Shown piece after piece: positions 16,423-24,597 of a stretch of DNA of 24,597 nucleotides. The notes beneath the pieces are model-generated. The model saw only the letters and a list, made by a program, of their open reading frames with translations. It had not been told where the DNA came from and did no database searches. The DNA is from Chrysochromulina parva (Eukaryota > Haptophyta > Prymnesiales > Chrysochromulinaceae), in NCBI GenBank assembly GCA_002887195.1, contig PJAB01000530.1:1-24597 (forward strand). The letters run 5' to 3'. Position numbers and translations under genes: made by a program. Each line of letters opens with the position of its first letter. Positions within the stretch are counted from its first letter, which is position 1.

Positions 16423-19400
16423 ATGGCGCAGCGTTGCGGCGGGCCATCGCACAGCCCGGTGGCTGCGACGACACCAACGGTGGCATCACTCATGGGGCTG
16501 CAGTCCTACGTAGATGAGCTGCGCGCGACGCTGGCTGCGGAGCTTGCTGAGCAAGCGCGCGTCTTCGAGCAGCGCAAGATGGCGGAGCTTGCTGAGCAGG
16601 CGAGCGTCTTCGAGCAGCGCAAGGCGGCGTTCCAGTTGAACATTAAGGTGTTGCGTGAGAAGAATCGTGTCCTCGAGGACCGCCTCAAGGAGTACGACGC
16701 CAAGTACACGATGCTGCTGCTGCAAGCCACGCACGCTCACGAGGCACTCCTTGCTCTGTGCGGCACACACCCCGCAGTGCTCGCAGCCACCACTGCCGCG
16801 GCGGCAGCTGGATCGGCTACGGTGCCTGCCGGACCTGCACCCTCATCGCCTTGCCAAGTCGACTTGGCAGCCGCATCGCCCTGCAAAAGCGACGCGGGTG
16901 CGGCGGCGGGCGCGGCGGGTGTGGCGGGTGCGGCGGCGGCGGTTGCGGCGGCGGCAGAGGTTAAACGGGTGGCCGACGAGGCGGCGGCGAGGCGCGTGGC
17001 GGAGGCGGGGGCGGAGGAGAGACGGCGCGCTGAGGCGGCGGACGCTGCGAGACGGCTTGCTGTCGCGGAGTCGGCGCGGCGCTTGGCCGAGGAGGAGCAG
17101 GACGAGGCGCGACGCGCTGCCGAGGCGGCGGAGGCGCAGAGGCAGGCCGAGGCGGCGGAGGCGCAGAGGCAGGCCGAGGCGGCGGAGGCGCGGCGGCAGG
17201 CCGAGGCGGCGGAGGCGCAAAGGCAGGCGCAGCTCGCTCAGGAGTGCGAGGGCGCCATGGACGTCGTCGTTGCCAGCGTGCTCGAAGCGGAAGCACGCAG
17301 GCTGGCACACGAGGTACAGAGGAGCGTATGGGCGGACTTGGCGCACGCAGCGGCCGATGCAGCCTTGGGGGCGCTCCTGGGCATGGAGGTGGAGCAACTG
17401 GCCGCACAGGTGCTCCCTAATTGCCTCCCTAATGGCCTCCCTAATTAGCTGGCAGCTGCCTCCCTAATTGCCTCCCTAATTGCCTCCCTGGCCGCACAGG
17501 TGCAGCGAGAGCGTGTGGAGGCGCTGTTGGATGAGGTGGCTGACGCGGCCATGGAGGCGGTGCTAGGCGAACGAATCCGGCTGGTGACAGAGAGGGTGCT
17601 CCGGGAGATGGAGGCTGCGTCGGAGGCTGCGGAGGCTGCGGCGTTGCAGGTGCAAGCGGCGCAGAAGGCGGCGGCCGCGGCCGCCAAGGCGGCAGCCGCC
17701 GCTCAGGACACGCTCCCCGTCGACGACTACTTATTCGCTCCGACTTCGAGAGGCGTGGAGCAGGATGCTCGGGACGGCGCTCCACTGCCGACGCCCGCTG
17801 ATGCGCTCGACGACGAAGCCCTTGCCGCCGCTGCCCCGCCCGTTGCGGCGCTAGGGGGCGTGGACCCCGAGGCCATCAGATTGGAGGGCGCGGGGGTGGG
17901 GGTGGGGGTGGGGGTGGGGGTGGAGGTGGGGGTGGAGAGCGCGGAGGCGGGGGCGAGTGCAATGGACGTGGAGGAAGCGGCGATGCCCCGCGCCCAGCAC
18001 GCTGCCATCCGCGCATGCAGCGCGCTGCGAGGCAACACGGACTTTGACGAGGCAACGCCCAAACTCAACGACAAGGCCTTGCGGCCTGCCGCCGCCGCCT
18101 CCGCTCCCGCCGCCGCTTCTGCTCCCGCCGCTCCCGCCACCGCCTCCGCAGCCACCGCCGCCTCCGCTACGGGCGCCGTCTTGGGCGCCGTCTCCGCTAC
18201 GGGCGCCGTCTTGGGCGCCGTCTCCGCTACGGGCGCCGTCTTGGGCGCCGTCTCCGCTACGGGCGCCGTCTTGGGCGCCGTCTTGGGCGCCATCTCAAGC
18301 CCTTCGAGCCCGTCGTCTGGTGGAAAGCGCGCTCGGGACGGCGCTCGCGTGGACGGGCGCGCGGCCTCCGCCGATGCGACTGACGGCGGCGCGGCGCACG
18401 GCGGCGCGGTCCATGGCAGCGCGACCCATGGCGACGACTCGTCCTCCACCGACGACGATGGCGGCGGCGCTGCCTGCAGCGAGGGCGACAGTGCGCGACT
18501 TGTGCGCCCGCGGAAAGGGAAGCTGTCCGAGCCGGCCTTTGCAGGGCACGAGGGCATAGCTGTGGGGAAGCTGTCTGAGCCGGCATCAACAGGGCACGAG
18601 GACATGGCTGTGGCGGCGGCGGCCGCGGCGGCGGCCGCAGCAGCGGCGGCGACGGGACGCCGGTCGGCGTGGTCGTTGCTCGAGGAGGAGATGCAAATCG
18701 AGGCCGAGGCAGAGGAGCGGCGTGCGTCCGCCAAGGCGGCCAAGCTCGCCCAGCACGGCGCCCAGCACGGCGCCCAGCACGGCGCCCAGCACGGCGCCCA
18801 GCAGAGGGCCATTCCAGCGGCCGCGCGCCGGTTTTGGATGGGCTCCATGGCACAGTCCCCGAGCCTCGGGCCCTCGATTGGGGCGGATGCTTCGGGTGAC
18901 GAAGCGGGACGATCGCCCGCTGGCATGGGGCCGCCGGATGCGCCGATGGGCGACGCTGACGGCGGCGGTGGTGGCGGCGGTGCTGACGGGGGCGGTGGTG
19001 GCGGTGGTGCTGGCGGCGGCGGCAAGCACGATGGCGCGGATGGTGGTCGCAGTGCTGAGGCCAGTGGCATCGCGGCGGCGGACAGTTTCGTGGATGCTGG
19101 CAACCATGCCGAGCCACTAGCCGACGTCGTGATGGTGGCGGCGGCTCTAGCATCGAATCCGCAGCATGGGCAACAGAGCCTGCGGACTCCCTCCGCACAG
19201 AGCCAGGTGAGTGTGGCCTATGATGGCGCAGAGCTGACGTTGGGGGAGGTGGCGCCCAGCACGGCGCTCGAGCCCGCACCCCACAGCGACCAGCAGCACG
19301 CGCTGCCTGCGCCGTCCGCGCCTGCCATACCGCCGCCGCCGACCGCGCCGCCGCCGCTACCCGCGCCCCCGCCGTCAGCTGCCCCACCAGGAGCTGCAAC

Positions 19401-19464
19401 GGCCATGGCGCCGAGGTGTGAATTCACACCAGGAGCTGCAACGGCCATGGCGCCGCCGCTCCTG

Positions 19465-19496
<32 letters not shown>

Positions 19497-20415
19497 TCCG
19501 CCGCCCCTCCCGCAGCCTGGATGGCAGACGGCGACGCATCGCACGTCGATTCCGCTCCCAGCCCAGCGCCCGGCACAGCGCCCTCGGCAGCCCTGGCAGC
19601 AGCTCCCTCTGAACCAGGCCTCGGCCGCAGCCTCGTCGCGAGCGGTGCGCGAGACGACCACGCCGAGGTGTGAATCGTATCCGGTTTCGTCACGTTCACA
19701 CCTCGAGACTCCCACGCCGCTGGGCGCTGTGAATCCGCACCCAACGCCAACAGCGTCAAACCCGCCGCCTATGGCACGTCAGCTGCCATCAGTCGCGCCG
19801 CACATAGGCCCCCCGTCGATGGCGCCGCCCCCTCCGTCGATGGCGCCGCCCCCTCCGCCGTTGGCGCAGCCGCCGATGCCGTTTGCGCTGCCCTCAATCC
19901 CGAGGGCGCCCACGGCCGTGCCCATCGCGCCGTCGTGGGCACCCGCTCCGGCGGCGAGGGCGCCTGCACCCGCCGCGCCCGTACCGGCGGCGAGGCCTCC
20001 TGTTTCGTCACGTTCACGTTCACACCTCGAGGCTCCCGTACCGGCGGCGAGGCCACCCGCACCCGCGGCTAGGGTCGTGGTGTCCACGGAGGAGGTGTCG
20101 ATTCGCGACGTCAACCGACGAGCGCACGCCGCGCATGTGCCTCTCGCCGCCGCCGCCAGCCGCGGCGAGTGCCTCGAGTGCACACGCTTCTTTGGCCGAT
20201 CAACCGAGCAGGGATGCCGCCCGGACTGCACGGCGCGGCAGCGGCAGCTCGAGCGTCAAGCCGACGGCCACCACCCGGCCATCGGCACTCCCGACTCGTT
20301 CTGGTCGATGAACTTTCACGGCGTCGGGCATGGAGCGGCTGATTCGCAGATGCTCGCCGTGGATGACTCGCAGGTGCCCGTCCACGATCCGCTGTGGTCG
20401 CAGGATGGCTTGTGA
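16423..20415 (+). CDS. Low-complexity protein with CtIP/Sae2/COM1-like C-terminal domain
   Basis: Model joins 16423-17409 with 17500-20415, giving 1300 residues. The N-terminal part is coiled coil (a 15-residue unit AELAEQ..VFEQRK twice, then a leucine-rich helix) followed by AEAAEAQRQ helix. The middle is disordered: VGVGVG, GAVLGAVSAT repeats, AQHG repeats, Gly- and Pro-rich runs. The C-terminal block (about 1200-1275) reads IRDVNRRAHAAHV, CLECTRFF (CxxC, Cys near 1220), a Cys/His stretch, then HHPAIGTPDSFWSMNF. This order (basic helix, CxxCxxF, His, TPxxFWxxxF) matches the conserved C-terminal domain of CtIP/Sae2/COM1, the cofactor that starts DNA-end resection with MRE11. The usual RHR before TPxxFW is only partly kept. 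The coiled coil would fit oligomerisation of that family. Function is inferred; the start at 16423 is the first ATG in frame. Confidence 0.6.
17410..17499 (+). other. Intron of gene 8 (GT-AG, 90 nt, phase 0)
   Basis: Donor CACAG|GTGC at 17410 and acceptor CCGCACAG ending at 17499. Unspliced, the frame meets a stop at 17446-17448; splicing joins two coiled-coil segments in phase. A 16-base direct repeat (17398-17413 and 17488-17503) spans both junctions, so the AG and GT are identical at each end. The interior is about six copies of a 12-bp unit near TTGCCTCCCTAA. Confidence 0.75.
17414..17488 (+). repeat. 12-bp minisatellite inside the gene 8 intron
   Basis: Units near TGCCTCCCTAAT, interrupted once around 17446-17458. 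Each contains CTAAT, fitting the CTRAY branch-site pattern, followed by TGCCTCC. The core CTAATTGCCTC differs by one base from CTGATTGCCTC in the gene 1 intron. Confidence 0.9.
17889..17937 (+). repeat. 6-bp GGGGGT/GGGGTG minisatellite in coding sequence
   Basis: Encodes alternating Val-Gly. It is G-rich on the coding strand with many closely spaced G-runs, so it could form a G-quadruplex in DNA or RNA. Confidence 0.85.
18160..18296 (+). repeat. 30-bp tandem repeat in gene 8
   Basis: Four copies of a 30-bp unit encoding ATGAVLGAVS, in frame and nearly identical, which suggests recent expansion. Confidence 0.9.
18750..18802 (+). repeat. 12-bp tandem repeat in gene 8 (AQHG)
   Basis: Four copies of CCCAGCACGGCG encoding AQHG. 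A similar AQHG-coding sequence occurs in the repeats at the left edge of the window, probably by convergence of simple GC-rich repeats. Confidence 0.9.
19386..19455 (+). repeat. 42-bp tandem duplication with a 16-bp perfect palindrome
   Basis: Bases from 19386 recur from 19428 (28 bases shared). The first copy ends in GGTGTGAATTCACACC at 19415-19430, a perfect palindrome. In frame, it encodes GAATAMAPRCEFTP followed by GAATAMAP. Confidence 0.85.
19664..19719 (+). repeat. Inverted-repeat insert in coding sequence
   Basis: CGAGGTGTGAA (19664-19674) is the exact reverse complement of TTCACACCTCG (19695-19705), with 20 bases between. CCACGCCG occurs on both flanks (19658-19665 and 19712-19719). 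A right-half copy, TTTCGTCACGTTCAC..CACACCTCGAG, lies at about 20003-20031, between two copies of CCCGTACCGGCGGCGAGGC (19978-19996 and 20035-20053). Confidence 0.8.
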
Positions 20416-20669
20416 GATGGACGTTTGAAATGGGAGCGACAACCACACACAGGCAGACACTGGGGGGCATCAATGTCGACCCTCACCGCACGGCGCACTG
20501 CCAGATGAGAGATGTACACATACTACTGAAGCTGAGCTGAGGTGCGAATAAGGTAGCGTAGACGGTTGACGGTGTAAGCCGATCAGGGCGACGTAGATAA
20601 GAGTGCTCATAAGGGATAACGAGGCGTCCTTGGCCTTGTGTAGTACTCAGTCGTGAAATCTGAGGGATA

Positions 20670-20724
20670 GAGGATTGTGCTACGCTATAGCAAATCCTCC
20701 CGAGAGATTTTAATCTGAAATCTC
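20670..20724. other. Two adjacent stem-loops, function unknown
   Basis: GAGGATTgTGCTA (20670-20682) pairs with TAGCAAATCCTC (20688-20699): 12 base pairs, one bulged G, 5-base loop. Directly after it GAGATTT (20704-20710) pairs with AAATCTC (20718-20724) around a 7-base loop. No tRNA features (no T-arm consensus, no acceptor) are present. Confidence 0.5.
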
Positions 20725-20773
20725 GCTAATCCCCCTCCAGCCCCCTGCCGTGTGCCTAGCTCGCCCCTTGGGT

Positions 20774-20779
20774 AATAAA
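20774..20779 (+). promoter_or_regulatory. Possible polyadenylation signal of gene 8
   Basis: AATAAA, 359 bases after the gene 8 stop and just downstream of the two hairpins. Inferred from position only. Confidence 0.3.
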
Positions 20780-21029
20780 TCACTCAGTTTGAAATCAGGG
20801 TACTATGAGGATTGTTTTTGGATTGTATTCGTTTTCGCGTTTTCGGACCAGAGAGTGCGCAAAGCGCGGCCCACAGAGCATAGTACGTCACCTCTAGAGA
20901 AGCTCGCTCGCATGAGCCGATGAGCGCCGCGCTGAACTGTGACGACCCGATTTAACTTCACACACGTATCCTTTTTTACAGCCCATTCACAGCCAATTCA
21001 CACGCCAAAGAGCCCCGAGGCGGCCTTTC

Positions 21030-24000
21030 ATGAAGGCCGGCCGCGGCGGCGGCACGAGCATAGTGCACACGTGCTTCAATTGCGGTCAGTTGGGACACAA
21101 GAGCAACGACTGCACGAGTCCCAAGTTGGCATTGGGCAGTGGGAAGGGTGGGCGCGGCGACCAAGGTCGCAGCAAGGGTGGCATTGGCAAGGGTGGTGCT
21201 GGTCGCAAGGGCGCTGGAGGTGCCGACGACCAGCGTGCGCTCAATGCGCAACTAGCCCGTGCCGCCGACCGCGCCGAAATCAACCAGCTTGTTCTGCAGC
21301 ACTGTGCCGAGTTCAACTCCGTCAACTGCGCCACCGCGCTGCATCGGCTGGCCAAGTGTGCGCCTTCCAGCTCCTCCTCGCTTGCAGCGACGGATGCCCA
21401 CTGGAAGAAAAGTTGGTCCGCGGCTGCGAAAGCGTCGGCGGCGAAGGCCACTTCATCTTCGGATGATGCGACAGTGGAGGATCTCCTGTGCCGTAGGTGC
21501 GTCACCCTGCTCGAGGAAGGCAGTGAGGTGACCGCCCGCTCCCTCACATCCATAGCATGGGCGACCGGAAAGCTCAAGCTAGCGCACGCACCTCTTTGCG
21601 CCGCGTTTAGTGCCCAGGCGGCGATACAGGTGGCTCGTGGAGGGCTCGATGCATTTGGGATTGCAAACGTCGCTTGGGCGCTGGCGACGCTGCATATGAC
21701 GGGTCAACCTGGCGATGGTGACAGCGCGGGCAACACTGAGGATGGCTCAACACGACGCGACGCGAGTTCGAGCGCTGTGCCACAGCCAGCGAGCGCTACG
21801 GATGGCTCAACACGACGCGACTTGAGCTCGAGCGCTGTGCCACAGCCAGCGAGCGCTTCGCCGAGCCGTCTGCTGGATACTCTGGCTGAGGCCGCCATCT
21901 CGAATGGCACCATCGATGAGTTCAAGCCACAAGAGCTCTGCAATCTGCTCTGGGCCTTCGCCACACTTCGACGGCCCCATGCCGCCCTCTTCGACGCCGC
22001 AGCGCGCAGTGCGTGCCGCCGCATGGAGACTTTCAGCGCCCAGGGGCTGTCTCAGACCGTATGGGCGTTCGCCAAGCTTGAGCTCGCGTCGCCGACATTG
22101 TTCCAAGCCGCCGCCGAGACGGCGCTTCCTCGTCTCGGCACGTACGATGCCCAGTCAGTTGCAACGCTCGCTTGGGCGTTCGGGGCTGCGGGCATCGAAC
22201 ACGCGATCTTGGCGGCAGGCTTGTCCAAGGTGGTCTTAGCTCGCCCGACAGATTTTGACGCGACGAGCTGCGCGCGGCTCTTCTGGGCTTTGTCGCGATT
22301 CAGCGAGGGCGTCGATCCCGCCGCCCTCGCTCAACTCTCCTCTCGTCTGACTCGAGTCGCCGCTGAAGAGATGCAGAGCAAGCAGCTGCTCTATGCTCTG
22401 GGCGCCCTCGCCAAACTCAAATCGGGGGGGCTCGAGGGCGGCAACGAGGGCGGCAGGCATGGCGGCGGCGGCGGCGGCGTGGAAGGTTCTAGCGCATCAT
22501 GTCTCGCGACGTTTCTGTGCGAGGCTGCAAGTAAAGCCGCCCCCACGCTGAGTGCGAGCAAGCTGGGCATCACCGCATGGGCCCTCTCACGGCCAGCGGT
22601 GCACGCGCAGCTGCCGGTACGCGCACGCGTGGCATGGAAGGCCGCTCTGCGCGAGGCCACGCTTCGCGTGGCGGCAGATCTGAGCTGGAGATGCGTCAGC
22701 CACATTGAGCTTGCGTTGAGGACTCTGGGAGCGTCCGAGGGCGAGGGAGAAGCGCGCAGCTGCAAGGGCATGCCCTTGGTTGAGACCCTCGATGGCAACG
22801 TGGATCCCGTAGTAGCGGCACTGACCAAAGCCGCACGCCGCTCGATGGATCTCTGCCACGAAAAGTCGATCGCGCGCAACGAGGCACCTGTCGACCTGCT
22901 CGTCCAAACGATCGACCTGCTGCTCGAGCACTCGGATCTCGGTGCAGCTCGCGCCCGAGGGGCTTCTCGCACAGGCCAGGTGCTGCTCGCTGGCTTTGAC
23001 GAATGCGGCCCCACGATGCGCCTGGATGAGGCCCTTCGGACAGCGGGCCTGGCGCCGGTACACTGGCGGCGGTTTGCGAGCTCAGGGCATGATACGTGCG
23101 CCTCCCCGTGGCCAGCAGCGCCGAGCGGCGGGGCAGCTGAGGAGAGCTACGTGGCATGCATCGTGCGCTGGAGTTGGTACGCAGCAGGCGATGCGGCTTC
23201 TATGCTGGTGCACGCGTGCGCGTCGGTGACGTGCGCAGGCACGCCGCTGTGGCTTTGTGGCAACGATGCCGAGGGCGTGGAGGCTGCAGGCGCCCTTCTC
23301 GAGGAGGCCTATGGTGAGGCGAGCCGGCTCGTCTCCGAGGATGGATGCGCACTCTACGGCTCATGTCGCGGCTCGGCAGGTGCCACCGCGGCCTCGAGTG
23401 CGCGTGGATCGCTTGAGGGCTGGGTCACGCATTCGAGCCTCTTGCTCCCTGAGCTCGGATGGCTCCCTCTTGGAGCAGCCCATGGTGGAGCAGCCCATGG
23501 TGGAGCCAGCGGCAAGAAGAGGAAGCGAGAGGCGGACTCGGCAGCAGAGGCCATGGAGCTGCCGTGGTGCACGTACCCCGGCCTCTTTGCTGGAGGCGGT
23601 CTGGACGTCATGACAATGGCGCTCCTCCAGACCCTACCGAAGCCACCCGCCGGTGCCCGCGTTCTCGACGCTTGCTGTGGCTCGGGCGCCATCGCTGCGG
23701 CGCTTCGTCACGCTCCCGGCGGTGGCGCGTTGCGAGTGCATATGCTCGACGCTGACGCGGTCGCGATGCACGCCGCTAAGCTCAACGTACCGGGTGCGGC
23801 CCGACACTGGCACGGCGCGGTCTGGCCACAGACCTCTCGTGCCTTCTCGGCGGGCAAGCCGATGCGTTACCACTGGATCGTCTCGAATCCGCCCGTGCAC
23901 CGCGGCCAGCCCGACGACTTTCGGGTCGTCGCGGAACTCATCCGCGGGTCGCGCAAGAGGCTCAAGCGCTATGGCGTGCTGTGGCTCGTGGCGCAGGAAC

Positions 24001-24125
24001 ATGTCCCGATGGGCCGGCTGCTGGCGCTTCATGGCCGGTTTGCGAGCGTTGAGGCGAGTTCGGTGCCTCCCGACGGGCGCTTTGTCGTTTGGAGGGCGAG
24101 CGGGAGGCGAGAGCGGAAGGCGTAG
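21030..24125 (+). CDS. CCHC knuckle, OPR-like repeats and RsmC-like methyltransferase fusion
   Basis: A 1031-residue protein. Residues 15-28 form a CCHC zinc knuckle (CFNCGQLGHKSNDC), then a Gly/Lys-rich linker. From about 165 to 530 are at least six helical repeats of about 37 residues with the signature LxxxxWAFAxL (LCNLLWAFATL, LSQTVWAFAKL, VATLAWAFGAA, CARLFWALSRF, LGITAWALSRP), typical of OPR/FAST-kinase-like RNA-binding repeats. The C-terminal part resembles RsmC-type guanine-N2 methyltransferases: a degenerate N-terminal half with LWLCGNDAEGVEAAG, then YPGLFAGGGLDV, VLDACCGSGAIAAAL (Asp near 880) and NPPVHRG near 953. Known relatives methylate G in small-subunit rRNA using SAM. An organellar rRNA target is inferred because OPR proteins mostly act in organelles; no clear transit peptide is visible at this start. 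A 60-bp duplication at 21741-21860 adds a Ser/Thr-rich insert. Confidence 0.75.
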   Translation: MKAGRGGGTSIVHTCFNCGQLGHKSNDCTSPKLALGSGKGGRGDQGRSKGGIGKGGAGRKGAGGADDQRALNAQLARAADRAEINQLVLQHCAEFNSVNCATALHRLAKCAPSSSSSLAATDAHWKKSWSAAAKASAAKATSSSDDATVEDLLCRRCVTLLEEGSEVTARSLTSIAWATGKLKLAHAPLCAAFSAQAAIQVARGGLDAFGIANVAWALATLHMTGQPGDGDSAGNTEDGSTRRDASSSAVPQPASATDGSTRRDLSSSAVPQPASASPSRLLDTLAEAAISNGTIDEFKPQELCNLLWAFATLRRPHAALFDAAARSACRRMETFSAQGLSQTVWAFAKLELASPTLFQAAAETALPRLGTYDAQSVATLAWAFGAAGIEHAILAAGLSKVVLARPTDFDATSCARLFWALSRFSEGVDPAALAQLSSRLTRVAAEEMQSKQLLYALGALAKLKSGGLEGGNEGGRHGGGGGGVEGSSASCLATFLCEAASKAAPTLSASKLGITAWALSRPAVHAQLPVRARVAWKAALREATLRVAADLSWRCVSHIELALRTLGASEGEGEARSCKGMPLVETLDGNVDPVVAALTKAARRSMDLCHEKSIARNEAPVDLLVQTIDLLLEHSDLGAARARGASRTGQVLLAGFDECGPTMRLDEALRTAGLAPVHWRRFASSGHDTCASPWPAAPSGGAAEESYVACIVRWSWYAAGDAASMLVHACASVTCAGTPLWLCGNDAEGVEAAGALLEEAYGEASRLVSEDGCALYGSCRGSAGATAASSARGSLEGWVTHSSLLLPELGWLPLGAAHGGAAHGGASGKKRKREADSAAEAMELPWCTYPGLFAGGGLDVMTMALLQTLPKPPAGARVLDACCGSGAIAAALRHAPGGGALRVHMLDADAVAMHAAKLNVPGAARHWHGAVWPQTSRAFSAGKPMRYHWIVSNPPVHRGQPDDFRVVAELIRGSRKRLKRYGVLWLVAQEHVPMGRLLALHGRFASVEASSVPPDGRFVVWRASGRRERKA
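21741..21860 (+). repeat. 60-bp tandem duplication in gene 9
   Basis: Two copies encoding DGSTRRD(A/L)SSSAVPQPASA, differing at a few bases. They sit as a loop between two helical repeats, so the duplication need not disturb the repeat fold. Confidence 0.9.
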
Positions 24126-24399
24126 AGCCGAGCTGAACCGCACAAAACTCAAAAGTAGCAAGGCTAACATCGGGAAAAACATCGCGCTTCACAATGTGTG
24201 TATGAAGACGCGAGGGCGTACGGCACATGAACGATACGAAGACTGACTTCAGGACCCGGGACGACGTAACCGGAACCGCGGGTGTCCCAGCTCCACCGGG
24301 GACTTCTGACCATAAACTTCTCTTCACCACGGTGAACCGAAAGTCCGAAACCCAAAACCCAAAAGTGACCACAAAGTCGACGAAAAAAGAAACTCTGTG
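24126..24399 (+). other. Spacer between genes 9 and 10
   Basis: No gene is supported. It contains TTCACCacGGTGAA (24323-24336), a short inverted repeat, and an A-rich run (24337-24393) leading to the gene 10 ATG. Confidence 0.45.
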
Positions 24400-24597
24400 A
24401 TGGCTTTGGCAGCCTCGGCCGTGTACCTCCTTCTCGTGCTCACCGACGTCGCGCTCGCCTCTACCACGTGCCCCGAGGGCTGGGCGCGCTTTGACGAGGG
24501 CGGAAAGTGCTACAAGGTGACCGCGGGGCGGTTCAACGCCTTGGGGTGCGCGGCGGCGTGCGGTGAGAATGCGACGCTCGCATGCATCCGCTCGAGC
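24400..24597 (+). CDS. Secreted or membrane C-type lectin domain protein, 3' partial
   Basis: Sixty-six codons from ATG at 24400 run open to the window edge. Residues 1-20 (MALAASAVYLLLVLTDVALA) are a classic signal peptide ending in an Ala-x-Ala site. The mature part begins with CPEGWARFDEGGKCYKV, the usual opening of a C-type lectin fold, and continues with FNALGCAAAC and LACIRS, which match the first helix and following strand of that fold. C-type lectin domains bind sugars or other ligands outside the cell or in the secretory lumen. The Ca2+-binding residues lie beyond the window, so ligand type cannot be judged. Later domains and any membrane anchor are also unseen. Confidence 0.75.
   Translation, partial: MALAASAVYLLLVLTDVALASTTCPEGWARFDEGGKCYKVTAGRFNALGCAAACGENATLACIRSS

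Larger units (their letters stand above)
20416..21029 (+). other. Spacer between genes 8 and 9
   Basis: The lowest-GC stretch of the window. It holds two adjacent hairpins (20670-20724) and AATAAA at 20774-20779, 359 bases after the gene 8 stop and a plausible polyadenylation signal. A T-run then ACAG at 20972-20984 could be a leader-intron acceptor for gene 9. No open frame looks coding. Confidence 0.55.

Noticed and set aside
16423..20415. Two separate genes, 16423-17448 and 17500-20415
   Set aside because: The second part has no ATG at its start, both sides are coiled coil in the same phase, and GT-AG with identical junction repeats explains the stop.
20670..20724. tRNA gene
   Set aside because: The hairpins do not form a cloverleaf and no T-arm consensus is present.

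Overview
The window is nuclear DNA from a GC-rich unicellular eukaryote, most likely an alga. The evidence is spliced genes with GT-AG introns, single genes with their own flanks rather than operons, Ser/Pro-rich hydroxyproline-type linkers, octotricopeptide-like (OPR-like) repeats, and a NOC3 nucleolar protein. A haptophyte fits best as an inference (high GC, Ala/Pro-rich proteins, sulfotransferases, FkbM methyltransferases, C-type lectin domains). A pelagophyte or another GC-rich alga is not excluded.

Layout, left to right. (1) 1-3934 (+): long coiled-coil protein, 5' end outside the window, with one intron made of a 10-bp minisatellite. (2) 4144-5865 (+): calcineurin-like metallophosphatase. 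(3) 6341-10351 (+): predicted type II membrane protein carrying two different sulfotransferase-like domains separated by Pro-rich linkers and a six-cysteine module; a probable 5' UTR intron lies upstream. (4) 10813-12765 (-): NOC3 homologue, convergent with gene 3 and divergent from gene 5. (5) 12928-13490 (+): small unknown two-exon gene. (6) 13839-14717 (+): unknown protein with a possible plastid-type presequence. (7) 15098-16048 (+): FkbM-type methyltransferase. (8) 16423-20415 (+): 1300-residue low-complexity protein, one intron, with a C-terminal segment resembling the CtIP/Sae2/COM1 domain. (9) 21030-24125 (+): CCHC zinc knuckle, OPR-like repeats and an RsmC-like rRNA guanine methyltransferase in one chain. 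(10) 24400 to the end (+): signal peptide and start of a C-type lectin domain, cut by the window edge.

The genes do not form an obvious pathway. Genes 3, 7 and 10 could belong to the secretory/glycan side of the cell; genes 4 and 9 concern ribosome or RNA maturation.

The most unusual structure is shared by genes 1 and 8. Each has an intron built almost wholly of short tandem repeats, bounded by a direct repeat at the splice junctions. Although the repeat units differ (10 bp and 12 bp), both contain the same core, CT(G/A)ATTGCCTC, which reads as a branch-site-like pentamer followed by a pyrimidine-rich run. Gene 1 also carries 63-bp in-frame cassettes ending in the same 33 bases as its intron. 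This looks like recent intron birth by repeat insertion or duplication. The OPR-methyltransferase fusion and the two-headed sulfotransferase are the other main points of interest.
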